A DNA stretch of 64,000 bases from Amycolatopsis jiangsuensis. Its GTDB lineage: Bacteria; Actinomycetota; Actinomycetes; Mycobacteriales; Pseudonocardiaceae. The notes beneath the pieces were generated by a model that made no database searches, had not been told where the DNA came from, and saw only the letters and a list, made by a program, of their open reading frames with translations. Position 1 is the stretch's first letter. Every line of letters begins with the position of its first letter. This document shows, in pieces, positions 17,780-25,701 of this stretch. The stretch spans positions 6,722,501-6,786,500 of the forward strand of contig NZ_JACHMG010000001.1 in NCBI RefSeq assembly GCF_014204865.1, in the 5' to 3' direction. Position numbers and translations under genes: made by a program.

Positions 17780-19090
17780 ATGAGCTCGGAAATCAGCGCG
17801 GACGCGGTGGTGGTCGGCGCGGGGGTGATCGGTTCGGCGATCGCGCTGGAACTGGCCCGCACGGATCGCCGGGTGGTCGTCGTGGACCGCGCGGCCGGTG
17901 CCGGGCAGGGCTCGACGAGCGCCTCCAGCGCGGTCGTGCGGTACAACTTCTCCACCCTCGCCGGGGTGGCCGCCGCCTGGGAAGCGCACTTCAGCTGGTC
18001 GGCGTGGGCCGAGCACCTGGGTCACGACGTCGGTGATCTCGCCCGGTTCGAACGCAGCGGCCTGGTCATGCTCGACGTCGCCGCGGCCCCGCGGGCGGCC
18101 TGGCTGCCGCTGTTCGACCAGGTCGGCGTGCGGTACGAGGAATGGGACGCGGCCACGCTCGCCGAACGGGTGCCCGGTGTCGACCCCGGCAGGTACTGGC
18201 CGCCCAAGCGGATCGACGACGACCGGTTCTGGGCGGACAGCGAGGAGACCCTCGGCGGGGTCTACACCCCGGACGCCGGGTACGTCACCGATCCCCAGCT
18301 GGCGGCGCGCAATCTGGCCGACGCCGCGGCCGCCGAAGGCGCCGAGTTCCGGTTCCGCGCCGACGTGCGCGCGATCGAGCGGGCTGGTGACCGAGTCGGC
18401 GCGGTCGTGCTCGCCGACGGTACGCGGATTTCCGCACCCGTCGTGGTGAACGCCGCCGGCCCGTGGTCGGGGAAGCTGAACGTGCTGGCCGGGGTCGGTG
18501 CGGACTTCACCGTCGGCGTGCGGCCGATGCGCCAGGAGGTCGCGCACGTGCTCGCCCCCGAGGGCTACCACCCGCCCGGCGGGGTCGGGCCGTCGATCGC
18601 CGACATGGACCTCGGCACCTACTTCCGCGGCGAGGTCGGCGGCGGGCTGCTCGTCGGCGGCACCGAACCGGAGTGCGATCCGCTCCAGTGGCTCGACGAT
18701 CCGGACGAGGCGAGCCCCCATCCGACGATGGCGGTGTTCGAAGCGCAGGTGACGCGTGCGGCGCGGCGGCTGCCCGGGCTGCGGGTGCCGAACCGTGCTC
18801 GCGGAGTGGTCGGCGTCTACGACGTCGCCGACGACTGGACGCCGATCTACGACCGCACCGAACTGCCCGGCTTCTACGTCGCGATCGGCACCAGCGGCAA
18901 CCAGTTCAAGAACGCGCCGGTGGCGGGCAGGCTGATGGCCACGCTCGTGGAGCAGGTCGAAGCCGGCGCCGACCACGATCACGAACCCGTGCAGTACAAG
19001 GGGCAGCACACCGGGCTGTCGATCGACCTCGGCGCGTTCTCCCGCAAACGCGAGCGCAACGAGGGCAGCTCCGGCACCGTGATGGGCTGA
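17780..19090 (+). CDS. DAO-type FAD-dependent oxidoreductase
   Basis: The 436-residue protein starts at ATG 17780 (GGGAGG site). It has an N-terminal dinucleotide-binding motif (GAGVIG, residues 13-18) and an acidic residue after the second strand (VVVDR). It has the D-amino-acid-oxidase/sarcosine-oxidase-beta/glycine-oxidase fold, with the C-terminal FAD-binding segment near YVAIGTSGNQFKNAP. Such enzymes oxidise amines or amino acids with release of ammonia and H2O2 or electron transfer. Its neighbours (gamma-glutamyltransferase-like protein, peptidases, transporter, PucR regulator) fit amino-acid or amine catabolism. Exact substrate unknown. Confidence 0.85.
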   Translation: MSSEISADAVVVGAGVIGSAIALELARTDRRVVVVDRAAGAGQGSTSASSAVVRYNFSTLAGVAAAWEAHFSWSAWAEHLGHDVGDLARFERSGLVMLDVAAAPRAAWLPLFDQVGVRYEEWDAATLAERVPGVDPGRYWPPKRIDDDRFWADSEETLGGVYTPDAGYVTDPQLAARNLADAAAAEGAEFRFRADVRAIERAGDRVGAVVLADGTRISAPVVVNAAGPWSGKLNVLAGVGADFTVGVRPMRQEVAHVLAPEGYHPPGGVGPSIADMDLGTYFRGEVGGGLLVGGTEPECDPLQWLDDPDEASPHPTMAVFEAQVTRAARRLPGLRVPNRARGVVGVYDVADDWTPIYDRTELPGFYVAIGTSGNQFKNAPVAGRLMATLVEQVEAGADHDHEPVQYKGQHTGLSIDLGAFSRKRERNEGSSGTVMG

Positions 19091-19185
19091 CCACCCGGGC
19101 GGGGACGGGCGGGCGCGTCCGGCCCGGTCTAGCGTGGGCGCCAGGTGGTGGGCGGCACCACCGGTGACGCAGCGGAAGGGATGCC

Positions 19186-20406
19186 ATGCCCGACGGCGAT
19201 CTCCAGTCCATTGTGGATGAACTTGCCGAGCGGCTGCGCCGTTCGGTCGCGATCGACGACCCGTCGATCCGGCTGCTCGCGGCGAGCAGGCACTTCGGCG
19301 ACGAGGACGCGCTCCGCGTCGCATCGGTGATCAACCGGGCGGTCGAGCCAGGCGTCACCGACCGGATTTTCGCGCAGGGCATCGCCAAGTGGACCGCGCC
19401 GGGTGTCGTGGCCGTCGAGGGTGCGATGAGCCGGCTGTGCGCCCCGGTTCGCTGCAACGGGATGTTGCTGGGCTATCTGTGGCTGATCGACCGCGAAGGC
19501 GAATTCACCGAACGCGAGATGGCTGCTGCGGCGGAGGCGGCGGCCACCGCGGGCACGATGCTCTACCGCAGGCTGCTGCTCCACGAGCGTTCCAAGGCCC
19601 GGCAGGAAGGCATTCTGCGCGAACTGGTGTCGCCGGACGGTGCGGTACGCGCACAGGCGGTCGAAGATCTGCGTGCCGAGCAGCTTTTCGACGCCGACTG
19701 CGCGAGTTTCACCGTGCTCGCCGTGCAGTGCCGAATGACCCAGCCGGCTTCGGCCCCGCAGCAGGTCGCCTTCGAAGCGGCGATCGAGGACGGCGTCCGC
19801 TGCGTCGGCGACGACGTGGCCCTGATGGTGGCCAACCGCTCGCGCGCGTGGATCCTGCTGGGCCAGCGCCTTCCGCCGGGGAAGACGCTGGTGGACTCGG
19901 TGGCCGAGCGGATCACCAGCAGGTTCCGCGGTCTCACCGACGACCGGATGCGGCTGGTGTTCGGCCTCGGCGGCACGGTCGGCGAGCTCGGCGCGGTCGC
20001 CACCTCCTACGAGCAGGCGCAGCTGGCCGCCCGCGCCGCGCTGCTGCTGCCGAGCATCGGCGAGCTGGCCCGGTGGGGTGAGCTGGGCCCCTACGAACTC
20101 CTGCTGAAGCTCCCGCTCGAAGATCTGCTCGGCACCTCCCCGGTGCCCGCGCTGGTGGCGCTGGAGAAGGAGGACAACCACCACGTGCTCATCGACACCC
20201 TGAACGACTTCTTCGACCACGGCGGCAACATCCAGCGCACCGCGGATTCCCTGCGCATCCACCGGGCCACGCTGTACCAGCGGATCAAGCGCGTGGAGCA
20301 GATCACCGGCTGCAGCCTCGACAACGGGGACGACCGGCTCATGCTGCACCTGGGTCTCAAGCTGCGCACCATCACCACCGCCTACCGCGACCAGTTCGGC
20401 GGTTGA
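19186..20406 (+). CDS. PucR/CdaR-type regulator with GAF-like N-terminus
   Basis: The 406-residue protein starts at ATG 19186 (GAAGGGA site). It has a GAF-like sensor region (residues about 20-130), a degenerate GGDEF-like middle and a C-terminal PucR helix-turn-helix (NIQRTADSLRIHRATLYQRI near residue 350). It differs clearly from the three paralogues at 3775-8958. It lies between the oxidase and the transporter gene, both of which carry ATGTCGCG elements upstream, and is the best candidate to control them. In PucR-type regulators the effector is usually the substrate of the pathway. Confidence 0.88.
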   Translation: MPDGDLQSIVDELAERLRRSVAIDDPSIRLLAASRHFGDEDALRVASVINRAVEPGVTDRIFAQGIAKWTAPGVVAVEGAMSRLCAPVRCNGMLLGYLWLIDREGEFTEREMAAAAEAAATAGTMLYRRLLLHERSKARQEGILRELVSPDGAVRAQAVEDLRAEQLFDADCASFTVLAVQCRMTQPASAPQQVAFEAAIEDGVRCVGDDVALMVANRSRAWILLGQRLPPGKTLVDSVAERITSRFRGLTDDRMRLVFGLGGTVGELGAVATSYEQAQLAARAALLLPSIGELARWGELGPYELLLKLPLEDLLGTSPVPALVALEKEDNHHVLIDTLNDFFDHGGNIQRTADSLRIHRATLYQRIKRVEQITGCSLDNGDDRLMLHLGLKLRTITTAYRDQFGG

Positions 20407-20442
20407 CCCGGCCGCCGGCACCGTCCACAGCGGACGCCGGGT

Positions 20443-20479
20443 GACACATGTCGCGATCGGCCACCGGGTGCCGCGACAT
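20443..20479. promoter_or_regulatory. GACA-CA-TGTC palindrome and inverted ATGTCGCG pair
   Basis: GACACATGTC (20443-20452) overlaps the first arm of a larger perfect inverted repeat ATGTCGCG (20448-20455) / CGCGACAT (20472-20479), with a 16-bp spacer. It lies 66-100 bp upstream of the transporter ATG and 37 bp after the PucR stop. A strong operator candidate. Confidence 0.55.
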
Positions 20480-20544
20480 CTTGCGATGGATCCGGAAGGG
20501 CTCGCTGCCCACACTCGAACGGTCCATCTTCTCGCGGAGGTGTC

Positions 20545-21855
20545 ATGAACCAGTCCGCACCACCACCGACAGTCGCCGCCACGACGGCGAAAACCTCGCG
20601 ACGGGCGGTCATGCTCGCCTCGTCGATCGGGAACTTCGTCGAATGGTTCGACTTCACGCTCTACGGTTACGCCGCGGCCGCGATCGCCGCGACCTTCTTT
20701 CCCTCCGGCGACCACATCGCCGGGCTGATCGGCGCCTTCGCGGTGTATGGCGTCGCGTTCGTCGCCCGGCCGCTGGGCGCGGTCGTGTTCGGGCGGATCG
20801 GTGACCGGCGCGGACGGCGTACCGCGCTGGGCACCTCCGTGGTGCTGATGGGCGCGGCGACCGCGGCGATCGGGCTGATCCCGGGCTGGGCGCAGATCGG
20901 CGTCGCGGCCCCGATCCTGTTGCTGTTCTGCCGCCTGGTGCAGGGTTTCTCGGCGGGCGGCGAGTACACCGGCGCGATGGCGTTCAGCATCGAGCACGCC
21001 CCCGACGACCGGCGAGCCTGGTACTCGGCACTGGTCGGCGCGTCCACCTGGCTCGGCACCATCGGCGCGACCGGCGTCATGCTCGCGTTCCAGGCGATCA
21101 CCGGCGACGGGTTCACCGGCGGGGGCTGGCGGTGGCCGTTCCTCATCGGCGGTCTACTGGCAGTGGTCGGGCTGGTGCTGCGCATGCGGGTGGACGAGAC
21201 ACCCGCGTTCAAGGCCATGCAGGCGAACGCCCCGGCCCAGCAGCCGGCGCGGCCCTTCCGTGAGCTGCTGCGCGGACACTGGCGGACGCTGCTGACCCTG
21301 TTCGCCTACTTCGCGGTGCTCGGGCTGTTCACCCACAGCTTCCTCGGGTACATGCCGACCTACCTCGCACAGGCAGGCGGGTTTTCCGCGTCCGCGGTGC
21401 TCTGGCTCGTGACGATCGCGAACGTGGTGTCCGTCCCGGCCGGGTTCGCGCTGGCCGTCCTCGCCGACCGGCACGGCCGCCGTATCCAGCTCCGACTGGG
21501 CGCGGTCGCCGCGATCGTGCTGGTGATCCCGGCTTACCTCCTGGTCGGCACGGGCAACCTGGTGGCGGTGGTGGCGGCGCTGCTGATCCTGCTGCTGGCG
21601 GTGACCCTGCTGAGCACGGGCGCGATCTCCGTACTGGAGCTGTACCCGACGAACGTGCGCTTCAGCGGAACGGCGTTGCCCTACAACGTCGCCTACGCGA
21701 TCTTCGGGGGAACCGCCCCGCTGGTCAGCCAGCTGCTGGTGGACGGAACCGGAAGCCTTGTCGCGCCGGCGATCTACGCCAGCGTGGTCGCGTTGATCGC
21801 GCTCCCGCTGCTGCTGCGCATTCCCGAGACGCGCGGCACCAGCCTGCTGCGCTGA
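20545..21855 (+). CDS. MHS-type MFS transporter (metabolite:proton symporter)
   Basis: The 436-residue protein has twelve predicted membrane segments and the signature of the metabolite:H+ symporter group (ShiA/ProP/KgtP-like): NFVEWFDFTLYGY near residue 36, the loop motif GRIGDRRGRR (about 90) and GFSAGGEYTGA (about 140), the cytoplasmic region RVDETPAF and the C-terminal ELYPTNVR. ATG 20545 has a CGGAGGTG site. Given its neighbours it may import an amino-acid-like or betaine-like substrate that the oxidase next to it degrades. Substrate inferred only. Confidence 0.88.
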   Translation: MNQSAPPPTVAATTAKTSRRAVMLASSIGNFVEWFDFTLYGYAAAAIAATFFPSGDHIAGLIGAFAVYGVAFVARPLGAVVFGRIGDRRGRRTALGTSVVLMGAATAAIGLIPGWAQIGVAAPILLLFCRLVQGFSAGGEYTGAMAFSIEHAPDDRRAWYSALVGASTWLGTIGATGVMLAFQAITGDGFTGGGWRWPFLIGGLLAVVGLVLRMRVDETPAFKAMQANAPAQQPARPFRELLRGHWRTLLTLFAYFAVLGLFTHSFLGYMPTYLAQAGGFSASAVLWLVTIANVVSVPAGFALAVLADRHGRRIQLRLGAVAAIVLVIPAYLLVGTGNLVAVVAALLILLLAVTLLSTGAISVLELYPTNVRFSGTALPYNVAYAIFGGTAPLVSQLLVDGTGSLVAPAIYASVVALIALPLLLRIPETRGTSLLR

Positions 21856-21865
21856 GGCCGGTGCC

Positions 21866-21893
21866 GGCCCTGACCGCCGCGGTGGTCAGGGCC
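21866..21893. terminator. Hairpin between convergent transporter and TetR genes
   Basis: A perfect 10-bp inverted repeat, GGCCCTGACC / GGTCAGGGCC with an 8-nt loop, follows the transporter stop and includes the TetR stop codon. Likely bidirectional terminator. Confidence 0.7.
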
Positions 21894-22485
21894 ATTCCGG
21901 TGCCGGATGGGGCAGCGCCGTGGCGCCCTCGGGACTCAACCCGTCCACGATGATGCCGAGGTAGCGCCGCCACAGGTCCGGATGCGGAGTCGGCGAAAAC
22001 CCGGCCGCGTGCACCGGAGCGCAGATCAGCAGGAACACGTCGGCCCCGGTGAGATCCGGCCGGACGGCGCCCGCTTCGCGGGCTCGCTCGACCAGCACTT
22101 CGATGCTGGTGTGGAGCTGGTTGCGCAGCTCGGTCACCCTCGAGTCGCCCTCGCTGATCGTCTGCAGGGCGGTCAGGTCCTGGTTCAGCCCGTCCGCGGC
22201 CACGGTGAGGAACTCCCGCAGCGCCGCACCCGGATCGGCCGAGTCCAGGAGTCCGCGCGCGACGGCGATGAGCGCGGCGAAGTGGCCGCCGACGATCGCC
22301 GCGACCAGCTCCTCCTTCGTGGCGAAGTGGCGGAAGACGGTGCCCTTCGCCACCCCCGCCCGGCGGGCGATGTCGGCGATCGAGGCGTCCGGCCCCTGCT
22401 CGGCGAAAACCTCCTCGGCCGCGGCCAGCAGCAGTTCACGGTTGCGTGCCGCGTCCGCACGCAGCGAGGGACCGGGTGTCGTCAC
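21886..22485 (-). CDS. TetR family repressor
   Basis: The 199-residue protein (GTG start 22485, GGGGAC site) has an N-terminal TetR helix-turn-helix (SIADIARRAGVAKGTVFRHF, residues about 36-55) and a C-terminal ligand domain of the SBP_bac/TetR_C type common in actinobacterial repressors of SDR genes. It is divergent from the SDR gene at 22606. The spacer holds two near-identical 14-bp palindromes, so it very probably represses itself and the SDR gene. The inducer is unknown but may be the SDR substrate. Confidence 0.92.
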   Translation of the reverse strand: MTTPGPSLRADAARNRELLLAAAEEVFAEQGPDASIADIARRAGVAKGTVFRHFATKEELVAAIVGGHFAALIAVARGLLDSADPGAALREFLTVAADGLNQDLTALQTISEGDSRVTELRNQLHTSIEVLVERAREAGAVRPDLTGADVFLLICAPVHAAGFSPTPHPDLWRRYLGIIVDGLSPEGATALPHPAPEWP

Positions 22486-22504
22486 AGTCCCCAGCCTAAC
22501 AAGT

Positions 22505-22518
22505 TGACCGCGCGGTCA
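22505..22518. promoter_or_regulatory. TetR operator, perfect palindrome TGACCGCGCGGTCA
   Basis: A perfect 14-bp palindrome 20 bp from the TetR start codon. With the second copy at 22546 it forms a pair 41 bp apart (about four helical turns), typical for autoregulated TetR/target pairs whose repressors recognise TGACCG-type half-sites. Confidence 0.85.
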
Positions 22519-22545
22519 TGTTGTGGTTCTCTGGTCGAGTCAACC

Positions 22546-22559
22546 TGACCGCACGGTCA
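22546..22559. promoter_or_regulatory. TetR operator, second copy TGACCGCACGGTCA
   Basis: This site differs from the first by one base in the centre and lies 47 bp upstream of the SDR start codon, overlapping the expected core promoter of that gene. Confidence 0.85.
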
Positions 22560-22605
22560 TCTTATGCCGGAGTCTTCTCCGGCCCGGTTTTCGGGAGAAA
22601 CATCC

Positions 22606-23337
22606 ATGGAACTGCGTGGCGCCACTGCTCTGGTCACCGGCGCGAACCGCGGAATCGGCCACCATTTCGCCGTCGAACTGCTGCGGCGCGGGGCGAAGGT
22701 GTACGCCACCGCCCGCCGTCCCGAACTCGTCGACGTCCCCGGTGCCGAGGTGCTGCGTCTGGACATCACCGACCAGGCCTCCGTCGACGCCGTCGCCGAG
22801 GTCGCCACCGATGTCGACGTCCTGGTCAACAATGCCGCGTCCACAGCGGGCGGGAGCCTCGTCACCGGTGACCTCGACGCGATCCGGGAGGTGATGGACT
22901 CGAACTACTACGGCACCCTCGCGATGATCCGGGCGTTCGCCCCCGTACTGGCGCACAACGGCGGCGGGGCCGTCCTCAACGTGCTGTCCGCGGTGGCCTG
23001 GACCACGGTCGCGGGCAACACCGCCTACGCCGCCGCGAAATCCGCCGAATGGGGCCTGACCAACGGGGTCCGGATCGAACTCGCCGACCAGGGCACGCTC
23101 GTCGCCGCGTTGGTTCCCGGACTCGTGGCGACCGAGACACTGCGTGACTTCGCGGCCGGCGCCGGAGTCACCCTCCCGGAGGGCGTCCTGAACGACCCAG
23201 CCGACCTCGTGCGCCTCGCCCTGGACGGAATCGAGGCCGGTGAGGTCGAAATCCTCGACCGCCTCGCGTCCGAGGCGAAAGCCACCCTCAGCGGTGCACC
23301 ACAAACCTTCGATCTGGCCGCGGTCGCCGGCGCGTGA
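22606..23337 (+). CDS. Short-chain dehydrogenase/reductase (SDR)
   Basis: The 243-residue protein starts at ATG 22606 (GGGAGA site); the longer frame adds an unlikely N-terminus. It is a classical SDR: cofactor motif TGANRGIG (residues 11-18), NNAAS near residue 80 and the catalytic triad Ser128, Tyr141 and Lys145 (YAAAK). The Arg after the glycine motif suggests NADP(H). The position of the triad is earlier than in most SDRs because the protein is short. It is controlled with the divergent TetR repressor, and the substrate may be a xenobiotic carbonyl or alcohol. Confidence 0.9.
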   Translation: MELRGATALVTGANRGIGHHFAVELLRRGAKVYATARRPELVDVPGAEVLRLDITDQASVDAVAEVATDVDVLVNNAASTAGGSLVTGDLDAIREVMDSNYYGTLAMIRAFAPVLAHNGGGAVLNVLSAVAWTTVAGNTAYAAAKSAEWGLTNGVRIELADQGTLVAALVPGLVATETLRDFAAGAGVTLPEGVLNDPADLVRLALDGIEAGEVEILDRLASEAKATLSGAPQTFDLAAVAGA

Positions 23338-23358
23338 CGCGGCGACCGTCAGCCGGGC

Positions 23359-23400
23359 GACGTTCGTCAACCGGGGCGTCGGCAAGAGGCGACGTTTGTC
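23359..23400. promoter_or_regulatory. Two direct copies of GCGACGTTYGTC, candidate operator
   Basis: GCGACGTTCGTC (23357-23368) and GCGACGTTTGTC (23389-23400) repeat with a 32-bp period, three helical turns, 73 bp and more upstream of the peptidase start. Each contains a GACG-TT-C/TGTC palindrome related to the sites upstream of 12930, 17780 and 20545. Confidence 0.5.
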
Positions 23401-23472
23401 GTCCGCATTCGGCGGGGGAGGTGCGGCACCATCGGGTGGAACGACGGGCCGTTCTGCGGAGGAGACCATTCA

Positions 23473-25701
23473 ATGACGACTGGGCATGCCGAATTCGACC
23501 GATTCATCGACGGTTTCGGCGAATTGGTGACCGGTGGCGCGATCCTGCCCGCCTGGTCGCCGGACGGGAAGGCGCTCGCCTTTCTCGACGGGACGCCGGA
23601 AAACCGCACCGGCCGCCTGGTCGATCTCGAGTCCGGGGAGAACCGGCCGCTGTTCGCGGACGTCGCGGTGCTGCGTGACGCGGTTCGCGCGGCCACCGGG
23701 CAAACCCCGCCCGGCCGCGGAGTGCCGTTCGAGCACATCGGCTTCGCGGGGCCGCGGACGCTGGTCGCGGTCGTCGGCACTGCCCGGCTGACGGTCGACC
23801 TCGACAGCGGCGAGGTCGTCAAGCTACCAGCGGAAAGCCCGGACGACGTCCACTTCGGACATGCGGACAGCGTGCGTCGGGATCCGCAGAAGTTCTTGCG
23901 CACCATGCCGTTGACGGATCCGACGCCCGCACGGGAACTCGTGTCGCCGGACGGAAGTGTGTTCGCTTCGACCGTCGATGGCAACGTCGTGCTGCGCGCG
24001 GTCGCGGACAACCGGACGGTTCCGCTGACCACGGACGGGACGCCCGAGCACGAGTACCGCTTCGACCTGGTGGATCCGATGTTGGCCATGCTGGGCTTGG
24101 GTTTCCCGGTGTGCAACTGGTCGCCGGACGGTTCGCGCTTCGCCGTCCACCGGGTGGACAACCGCGGCGTGCACCAGTCTCCGCAGGTGCACAACCTCAA
24201 GCGGGAAGACGAGGTGGTGAATCGGTACCACGCTCAGGCCGGAGGCCGGCTCGAACGCACCACGCTGCACGTGCTCGACGTCTACGGCCACGATCCCGTG
24301 CAGCTCGATCTCGGCGACACGACCGACATCTACCCGGTGCACGCGGCGTGGCTTCCCGACGGCGCGCAGCTGGTGGTCTTCCTGATGAGCCGGGATTGCC
24401 GCCGCGCCGAGGTCCTGCTCGCCGACGCGGTGACCGGCGCGACGCGGTCGTTGTTCACCGAGGAGAGCGAGACCTTCGTCCGCATTCACCACGACGTGTA
24501 CTTCGGCAAGAAGATCGGGCTGTTCCTGACTCCGGACGGCACCCGGCTGCTGTGGTTGTCCGAGCGTTCCGGCTGGAAGCAGCTGTACCTCTACGACCTC
24601 GACGGCACTTTGATCCGGCAGCTGACCGACGGGGAGTGGCCGGTCGATTACGTGCACCGGGTCGACGGCGAATACGCCTACTTCACCGCGCATCTCGACC
24701 AGGATCGGCCCTACGACGTGCACTTGGCGCGAGTCCCGCTCGCCGGTGGCCCGGTCGAGCAGCTCTCGGAGCAGCCGGGCGTGCACTCCGCGATGTTCGC
24801 CCCGCACGGTGAGGTCTTCGTGGACACATGGTCGACGCCCGCCGAAGCTCCGCGCAGTGTCCTGCGGCGATCGGATGGCTCACTGGTCTGTGAACTGTCC
24901 GCTGCGGACACTTCGCGACTGAACTGGGTACCGCCGCGGGAGTTCACCGCCATCGCCGCGGACGGGGAGACCGAGCTGTGGGGCACGCTGTTCTTTCCGG
25001 TGGATTTCGACGAGACAAAGCAGTACCCGTTGATCGAGCACGTTTACGGCGGCCCGCAGATCGCGGTGGCACCGCATTCATTCCAGGGAATGTTCACCAC
25101 CACCGCGCAGGCGCTGGCGCAACTCGGCTACGTCACCTTCGTGGTCGACGGACGGGGCACTCCGGAGCGTTCGAAGGCGTTCCACGATGTGGTGTACCGG
25201 GACTGGGCCGGTGGCCTGGTGCCGGATCACGCCGCGGTGGTCGAGCAGCTGAAGGCCCGGTACGCTTTCCTTTCCGAGGCGAAGGTCGGCGTGACCGGGC
25301 ACAGCTGGGGCGGGTATTCCGCGTTCCGGCTCGCCGCCGAGCGCCCCGACGTGTACACCGCCGCAATCTCCTCGGCGCCAGGCTTCGATCCCTACTCCTC
25401 GGTGCTGTACGAGTGCTATCTGGGCTTTCCGCAGACGGACGCCGAGGCGTATCGAGAAGCCGCCCTTTACCCGCTTGCCGACCAGCTGAGTGCGGAGTTC
25501 CTGATCGCCTGCGGGACCATCGACCACGCGACCTGGACCGACTCCGTCAAGATGGTCGATGCGCTGATCCGGGCCGGCAAGAAGCACGAGTTCGTACTCC
25601 TTTCCGGACAGCCGCACGGCTACACCTCGGTCCACAACAGCTACTTCTGGCGCAAAGCCGCTGACTTCTTCCGCACCCACCTGACGAAGGAGAACCAGTG
25701 A
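23473..25701 (+). CDS. S9 family dipeptidyl-peptidase IV-like peptidase
   Basis: The 742-residue protein starts at ATG 23473 (GGAGGAG site). An N-terminal eight-bladed propeller of the DPP-IV type (residues about 30-500) carries a prolyl-oligopeptidase catalytic domain. The nucleophile is Ser611 (GHSWGG), Asp lies near 684 (CGTIDHATW) and His is 715 (QPHGYTS). No signal peptide is seen. It probably releases N-terminal dipeptides or processes short peptides in the cytoplasm. Its stop overlaps the next gene's GTG, so it forms a two-gene peptidase operon with the DUF885 protein. Confidence 0.9.
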   Translation: MTTGHAEFDRFIDGFGELVTGGAILPAWSPDGKALAFLDGTPENRTGRLVDLESGENRPLFADVAVLRDAVRAATGQTPPGRGVPFEHIGFAGPRTLVAVVGTARLTVDLDSGEVVKLPAESPDDVHFGHADSVRRDPQKFLRTMPLTDPTPARELVSPDGSVFASTVDGNVVLRAVADNRTVPLTTDGTPEHEYRFDLVDPMLAMLGLGFPVCNWSPDGSRFAVHRVDNRGVHQSPQVHNLKREDEVVNRYHAQAGGRLERTTLHVLDVYGHDPVQLDLGDTTDIYPVHAAWLPDGAQLVVFLMSRDCRRAEVLLADAVTGATRSLFTEESETFVRIHHDVYFGKKIGLFLTPDGTRLLWLSERSGWKQLYLYDLDGTLIRQLTDGEWPVDYVHRVDGEYAYFTAHLDQDRPYDVHLARVPLAGGPVEQLSEQPGVHSAMFAPHGEVFVDTWSTPAEAPRSVLRRSDGSLVCELSAADTSRLNWVPPREFTAIAADGETELWGTLFFPVDFDETKQYPLIEHVYGGPQIAVAPHSFQGMFTTTAQALAQLGYVTFVVDGRGTPERSKAFHDVVYRDWAGGLVPDHAAVVEQLKARYAFLSEAKVGVTGHSWGGYSAFRLAAERPDVYTAAISSAPGFDPYSSVLYECYLGFPQTDAEAYREAALYPLADQLSAEFLIACGTIDHATWTDSVKMVDALIRAGKKHEFVLLSGQPHGYTSVHNSYFWRKAADFFRTHLTKENQ

